A DNA stretch of 64,000 nucleotides from Gordionus sp. m RMFG-2023 (lineage: Eukaryota; Nematomorpha; Gordioida; Chordodea; Parachordodidae): positions 50,445,561-50,509,560 of the forward strand of contig NC_088775.1 in assembly GCF_954871325.1 (NCBI RefSeq). The letters are read 5' to 3'. The notes below the pieces were generated by a model. It was not told where the DNA came from and searched no databases. It worked only from the letters and a program-made list of their open reading frames with translations. Numbering within the stretch: the first letter of the stretch is position 1; each line of letters begins with the position of its first letter. The position numbers and the translations under genes were made by a program. Below, piece by piece: positions 58,417 through 64,000 of this stretch.

Positions 58417-59370
58417 TGCAAAGAATTAGGTTACTAACGATATTGCGCGAGGTTCGAGTCAGTAAAAATATATTTTATTAACTAATTTCTTTTTCTTATG
58501 TTAAGGTATTTATACATTTTCTGACATATAAATTAGAATATAAAACGAAATACAAAAAAGTAAAATAATATATAAAAAAGTAAGGTTACGCCGTTTATAA
58601 AATAAAATTAGATTATAATAAAAGTTCAAATGCAAAAAACAAAAAATAAGATAAAGGAATAACGCAACATTCTCCCTCTTCTGATAATTTCATCGGAGAA
58701 GTCATAGAGAGTTTGTTGTTCAAGTGGTTTATAATTTTGGTAATCAAGTTGTATCACAAATCATCATAACGTTGGCTTGTCCAATCGTTGGTTTGTATAA
58801 ATCGATTTTGCACGTTTTTTGTTTAATCACAAGCTTGATATCCATATAATTGTCTCCATTAATCATAGCTTGTTTGATCGTACTCAATTGTTAATTATCA
58901 TTTTTCCAGTTGAATATTGGAATTTGGAATAAATCAGAATATGTAATTTGGAATAGTTGATCAAATCAAATATATGAATAATATGCACGAATAAAATTTT
59001 GAATTTCGGAACAATAAAATATGTAATAAGGAATGATAAAATATGTAATAAGGAATGATAATTTATGTAATAAGGAATGATATTTATGTAATAAGGAATA
59101 AAATTTTAATCCAGAATAAAGAATGATAAATTATAATGATTATTATATTATTTTTTAGGTATTAAGTTAATCATAACGTTTTATACTTTTAGCGTTTTAT
59201 GCGTTTTATATTTTTAGCGTTTTATATATTTAATTAGTAGCGTTTTAATATTTAATTAGTAGCGTTTTAATATTTAATTTATTTTTATTTATTTTCAATC
59301 TCCGAGGTTAAAATATGCAAATATTATGCACATTTCCCTCTCTTAAAAAAATTTAAATTTCACACAATAT
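58417..59370 (-). repeat. Right arm of the large inverted repeat (LTR plus Gypsy 3' end)
   Basis: A 253-bp LTR at 58417-58669, in the orientation of Gypsy element 2, is followed by the 3' internal region to about 59370. It mirrors 57020-58001. The LTR includes GCGAGGTTCGAGTC, which resembles a Pol III B box. No coding region remains. Confidence 0.8.
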
Positions 59371-61320
59371 TTTTCTAAAATAATGATGTTTAATTTTTAC
59401 ATAACCTTTTGTCTTCAAAAGCTTTATTTCAAAAACATTTTTATCATTTTAAGTATTACTTTAAGGGTTATTTAAATCAATCCCTTTTAATTCATATGTT
59501 TTAATTACATTTTAACATATTTAAAATTAAGTTTTATCTTCTTGTTTAGGATTTTTAATGGTTTATTTTTAATTATATCTAAGAATTCATCTTTAGGTTT
59601 TGTTAATTAACAACAATTCGTCATCATTCAAGAAATCAAAAAATATCAATATTATCCATTAAGATTTTACATTTTAGTAATTTTAAAAATTTATAACATG
59701 CCTTTATCCTGGCATAAAATTTTAATTAATACTTCTTACGTGGATTAGAATAATAAGTAACCATCATTGGTCTCACAAAATAGAATTCATAACCTATCGT
59801 TCAACTTCCATATCAGTTCTTCCTAGGTTGTCACATTAGGTTAGGTGCTGGCTATTATATTCCAGTCCAACATCCAGAGCCGGGACACCATAAAGAAAGA
59901 AGCTTTTTGCATGAAAGAACGTACTAAGGTTTGATTCTTGGTCATCTCAGTAGTTTAGGTAGTCACAATAGATAAGGTAGTCATAACATCACAATAGATA
60001 AGGTAAACAGCAAATACCCATCTTAATATTAATTATCAATATCCTGATTGGTTAGAATTAAGTTTGTGATTAGTTTTTGTCTGCATCCCTTAAACTTTAA
60101 CATATAACTCTAAAATGTATTACATATCTGTTTGTTTAATTAGTCATTTTTGGTTGGGCTTTATACCTTTAAGCCTTGATTTATCTATTCCCTTGTTACT
60201 TTCACCCTCAATTCCCCTTTTACCAAGATGCTTATTAAGAATAATATATTATCTCCCAAATACCATTTTACTAATTTATTCCCCTTATTTTATTTTTTAG
60301 TTGTTTTTTAATAATTAAACCAAGCTCTCCATTTTTTTATTAATTTTACATTAGTTTATATTCTTTTTACCTTTTTGACATTATACTTTTGCTACAACTT
60401 ACAAGCAACCCATTATTTCATCATTAAAAGATACACAAGTGTTTTAAATAACTCTTAATTGCCAAACTACATTTATATTTTTTGAATTTTAAAGGCTCCA
60501 AATATTATTAAGATTTGTTCATTAAAACTTTTTATTAAAGATTTAAAATATTATTAAGATCTTTTTATGAATTTTTTTTTATTCTATATATATTGTTTTA
60601 TAATTAGGTATTTTAACATTACATTATGTTATAACCATATTAACCAAATTGAAATATTCACAAGAAGTTAAATAATATATACTTAATTTCTTTTTCTCTT
60701 TTAGGTTATTTTGCAATTGATATGAAAATATTAATCAAAATATCTATAGTAGATTTTAAGCTTAAAATCAGCCACCTCCCACCCTTAAAATAATTAAATT
60801 ATCTTGTAATTCTCGAGTATAGGCTTTTCTTTTGTCCAACTTCTTTTGTTATTAGCTTATAGACGTTTAAATAACAGTTTTCAAACTGTTGTGCGTACAA
60901 GTACGTGCGGCTTGCCCACAAACGTGTGAAGGGCTCCTCATTTTCTTCCCCCAAATTAATTTTCCAGTTTGATGGTTTTTTTGAGGAAAACCTAGCGTAG
61001 CTCTATTGTATCCGCAATATATCACGTATCACATAATTTATTATTTATTTCTATATTTTTAAGAAAATTTATTATTTATTTCTATATTTAAGATAATTTT
61101 TAGTTGTATTTCCTGTATTTGCAAATGACATTAGATTTAGAAACAAGTATTTATTTCTTATTTTTAATTATATTATTTATTTCTTATTTTTAAATACATT
61201 ATTTATTTCTTATTTTTAAATATATTATTTATTTATTATTTTTAAATATATTATTTATTTCTTATTTTTATATATAATAATTATTTCTTTAAATTTATTT
61301 TATATTTTTAAATATAAAAG
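59371..61320. other. Gene-free stretch before the integrase gene
   Basis: 59893-60010 is an inverse copy of the end of the 58019-58416 spacer. At 60873-60905 two hairpin-forming sites occur together, AACAGTTTTCAAACTGTT and CGTACAAGTACG, in a locally GC-richer patch (GTGCGGCTTGCCCAC). This patch could be part of a promoter or element end. At 61040-61315 a 26-bp repeat (TTATTTCTTATTTTTAAATA) is present in about six copies. No gene was recognised. Confidence 0.4.
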
Positions 61321-63208
61321 ATTTTGAAGAAATAAAAAACTTCATTTTACACAAGAAGTATCCACTATATTTAGCTGGCAACTATGGAGAAAAAAAAAAT
61401 TTCCGTGTCAAAGCCGCTAGATATAAAATGCTCAATGGTAAATTATTTCACCATTCCCACAATGGTGAAGTAATTATCGACTCTATAAAAAGAAAGGAGC
61501 TTATAAAAACAGTCCACGGCGGTTGTGATACCAATATTGAAGCTACATCGCTTGCTGCCCATTTTGGTATCACCAAGACTCACAAAAAATTGGCTGATAG
61601 GTAAAATATTTAGATTATGTTTAAAATAATATAAAAACAAATTTTATTTACACAAATATTTCCAATATTTAACAAATTCATGTTTTATTAGGGACTATTA
61701 ATAAAGGTATTAATAAATGCCATAATATGTGAATCATAATAATATTTCTAGTTATATGATTAATATTATTTTTTAGCTTCTGGTGGCCAAATATGAAAGA
61801 TGATGTAGTCAAATTTATCAATTCTTGTGACATCTGTCAAAGGTGTAATACAAGATTTGATAAAACTACCAATGAGTTACAATCAATTCCTATTAGAGCA
61901 AAGGTAGTAAAATATATAAAAATCATTGATTTGTTAAATTTTTTATAGTTTTAATCATTTTAACTGTATATAATTTTTTTTTAGATATTTTATTTATAGT
62001 CTTATTAATGGTATGATACTAATATATATATATGACACTTGTTTTATAATTTGTTATTTTCGCATATTGTATCTTTTAAATTTTAAATTAGTTTATTATA
62101 CCTGCCATCCTTATAGAATTTTTTTTTTCAGTATATCTACAACCATATAAAGTGGTAAGTAAATTTATTAAATTATCCTTTGAATCTTTTTACATTATAA
62201 TTTATGACATTTTTTTTAGCTTATCCTATATTATTTTTCTCACTTAGCCTTAATCCCAATTTTTAACCATACTAAAGTTCATTAACAAGCTTAACTTTTT
62301 TTACAGTAGAATATATATAACATTAATCTTTTATTTTATAAAAGGTATGGTCACAAATAGGAGTTGATTTGTGTACTTTGCCAGAAAGTGAGGATGGCTA
62401 TAAATATATTGCAATAGCTGTTGATTACTTCAGTAAATATGTTGTAGCCATGCCTTTAAAGGATAAAACAGCAAAATCAGTATCGAAATTCCTTTATTCG
62501 TTACTATGCACATATGGCAGAGCAAAAGTATGATTTATTTGATAATAAAATATTAATTTTAGTTTTAAGATTCAAATTAATGATCAAGGACGGGAGTTTG
62601 TGAATGAAGTTAGCACTAATTATCACAAACTCGTGGGGACCATGCAGAGGGTGACAAGTGCTTATCACCCTCAAGCAAATGGCATGGTTGAAAGGGTAAA
62701 TAGAACTATCCAAAATGCACTTCTAAAGTGTATTGAAGATGATCAATTAACTTGGACAGATGCCCTGCCTGGCATATTATTTGCCTATAACACATCTGAT
62801 CATGAATCTTCGAAGTTCACGCCCTTTGAGCTGATGTATGGTAGAAAAGCAATACAAGCTTATGGGGTATAATAAACCTATTATAAATCATATACTATAT
62901 ATTTTATAATATTTAAGGATGATGAGGAAAATGATATAGATCCTGACAATGTTGAGGAGATAGATAGGGAAAACTATTTTCAAAGTATTGTTTGCAAGAT
63001 GCAGGACATACATAATATTGCCATGGGCAATATTAATCTTGCCCAGCTCAAGCATAGAGGGATTATAGAACCCGCCATACTGGGAAAAATGCTCCCTATA
63101 AAATAAATGATAAGGTGCTTATCTGAAACAGCCGTCGAGCTGATAGGAAGGGTGGAAAAATGTCACGGCCTTGGCTGGGTCCTTTTACAATAGTTGGGAT
63201 TGACAAAA
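61321..63208 (+). CDS. KRBA2/GIN-like integrase, catalytic exons
   Basis: A spliced integrase-type transposase gene related to the KRBA2/GIN1 and Ginger group. Exon 61321-61600 starts DFEEIKNFILHKKYPLYLAG and ends in the His half of an H2C2 finger (VHGGCDTN, TKTHKKLAD). Exon 61777-61903 gives SFWWPNMKDDVVKFINSC and CDIC. Exon 62345-62527 has the first Asp in WSQIGVDLCTLPE and AVDYFSKYVVAMPLKDK. Exon 62570-62866 has the second Asp in QINDQGREF, the Glu in HPQANGMVERVNRTIQN, and TPFELMYGRKA. Exon 62918-63208 is acidic at its start and ends in the GPY/F motif SRPWLGPFTIVGID. Introns are 40-440 nt with GT..AG. There are about two interruptions in the last of these exons, so this copy may be inactive. 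It could be a Ginger-type DNA transposon or a gene derived from one. No terminal repeats were seen. Confidence 0.78.
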
Positions 63209-63252
63209 GTATAAATTATGATTTTTAACAACAAAATATTTATAATATTTAG

Positions 63253-64000
63253 GCAATGTAGAGCTAATAAGTGCTAGTGGGAAACAGGTAAAAACCCGAC
63301 CAATTTTTTGTAACATAAAACATTATGTTACAAGAAAAGGTATAGTTTTACAAAAAATTAATTATATATTTATATATTTATCAAGATGACACAATTAAAG
63401 CAGGACAGAAAAAATGTTAATACTTTTAAAAATTTATTAAATAACTTTAAACAGTTCCTAGGTCAAGTGAAAAGTTTCATTCTAGTACCATAAAAGGTAT
63501 ACAATGGATTTTATTATTAAATAATATTCCTTTTTTTAGATGATGATGAAAATTTTCAAGAACCAGCTATTAAAAATCTAAAGCTTAATGCGGAAGAAAA
63601 TCATATGAAGGGTAATATTTTCATATATTTAATATTAAATCTTTTTTGAAAATATCTAGTTATGAATATACTAAATTCGATAGTTGGAGAGGATTATAAT
63701 TGTATAAAAAAAAAAGGTATAATAAAAAATATTTAATATACATATTTTTTTAGATGATGGAGTTAAGACACCAGAAAAAGCATCGAAAATGCTAGAGCCT
63801 GATGACATTCGACCTTTTGGTAACATTTTTAAGATTTGATAAAATCAATTTTTTAATTTAATAGGTGCCCCGCCTTCCAACTTGAAGATTGTAGATAGCG
63901 AAGTAGACAAGCTCAATAGGAACGGTATAAATTTGCATAATTAGTAGATTTATACATATTTTTTAGATGATGAAATTATATTAGAGACAGTGGTTTCTAA
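63253..64000 (+). CDS. Integrase gene tail: run of symmetric phase-1 micro-exons
   Basis: This continues the integrase gene at 61321-63208. Seven exons follow, all bordered by GT..AG: 63253-63339 (87 nt), 63386-63415 (30), 63455-63496 (42), 63540-63611 (72), 63754-63819 (66), 63865-63924 (60), and one from 63967 that runs off the window. Every complete exon is a multiple of 3 long and every junction splits a codon after its first base (phase 1). The joined reading is open: SNVELISASGKQVKTRPIFC, then DDTIKAGQKK, FPRSSEKFHSSTIK, DDDENFQEPAIKNLKLNAEE, DDGVKTPEKASKMLEPDDIR, GAPPSNLKIVDSEVDKLNRN and DDEIILETVVS. Several exons begin with Asp-Asp. The tail is acidic, hydrophilic and probably disordered. 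Function unknown. Any exon could be skipped without changing the frame. Confidence 0.65.

Noticed and set aside
62132-62154. Possible 23-nt exon between the second and third integrase exons
   Set aside because: It has splice-like borders but would break the frame. Joining the neighbouring exons directly gives an in-phase reading.

Overview
This is an AT-rich eukaryotic window that is almost wall-to-wall transposable elements. Short AT-rich introns (about 40-55 nt, usually ending TTTTAG) interrupt the transposase genes. The element mix is BED-type and ZMYM1/TTF-type hAT, FLYWCH- and ZSWIM-type MULE, a KRBA2/GIN-like integrase and Ty3/Gypsy. This points to an invertebrate or invertebrate-like parasite genome. 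The species cannot be named from sequence alone, and no rRNA or tRNA gene was recognised.

Layout. 1-3.0 kb: a decayed BED hAT (minus) between two GC-rich segments. 3.4-7.4 kb: a decayed ZMYM1-type hAT (plus) holding an old Gypsy protease relic. 7.5-8.3 kb: a retroelement tail. 8.4-15.2 kb: a cluster of hAT elements and MITEs, three of them with exact 8-bp target-site duplications (10700-10908, 11182-12735, 13049-15163). 16-21 kb: a 14-bp GCGAATGCATTA minisatellite, a MITE-like element, dispersed repeat X and a long AT satellite. 21.4-23.3 kb: a FLYWCH-type MULE transposase with its catalytic residues present. 25.2-26.1 kb: a hAT MITE inside an AT satellite. 26.6-26.8 kb: an unidentified spliced exon that could be host sequence. 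26.9-32.2 kb: a young Ty3/Gypsy element (minus) with 285-bp LTRs that differ at one site. 32-36 kb: gene-free repeats. 36.4-40.0 kb: a MULE with 370-bp terminal inverted repeats, inserted in a second copy of repeat X. 41-41.7 kb: a second GCGAATGCATTA minisatellite. 41.8-48.3 kb: hAT elements, one (43405-48270) holding a second hAT and a retroelement tail nested inside it. 49.7-52.0 kb: a hAT fragment, an exon-like tandem repeat and a ZSWIM-type MULE cut by an LTR. 52.0-59.4 kb: a second Ty3/Gypsy element with a long whole reading frame, next to a roughly 1-kb inverted repeat of LTR ends. 61.3-64.0 kb: a multi-exon KRBA2/GIN-like integrase gene whose tail is encoded by a run of small phase-1 symmetric exons and runs off the window.

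Main points of interest: the symmetric micro-exon tail of the integrase gene; a shared design of the hAT ends, with a common tip followed by an iterated family-specific palindrome; a small leader ORF shared by the two Gypsy elements; their Asn/Tyr/Arg-rich Gag without a zinc knuckle; and the pairing of one minisatellite family with repeat X at two places.
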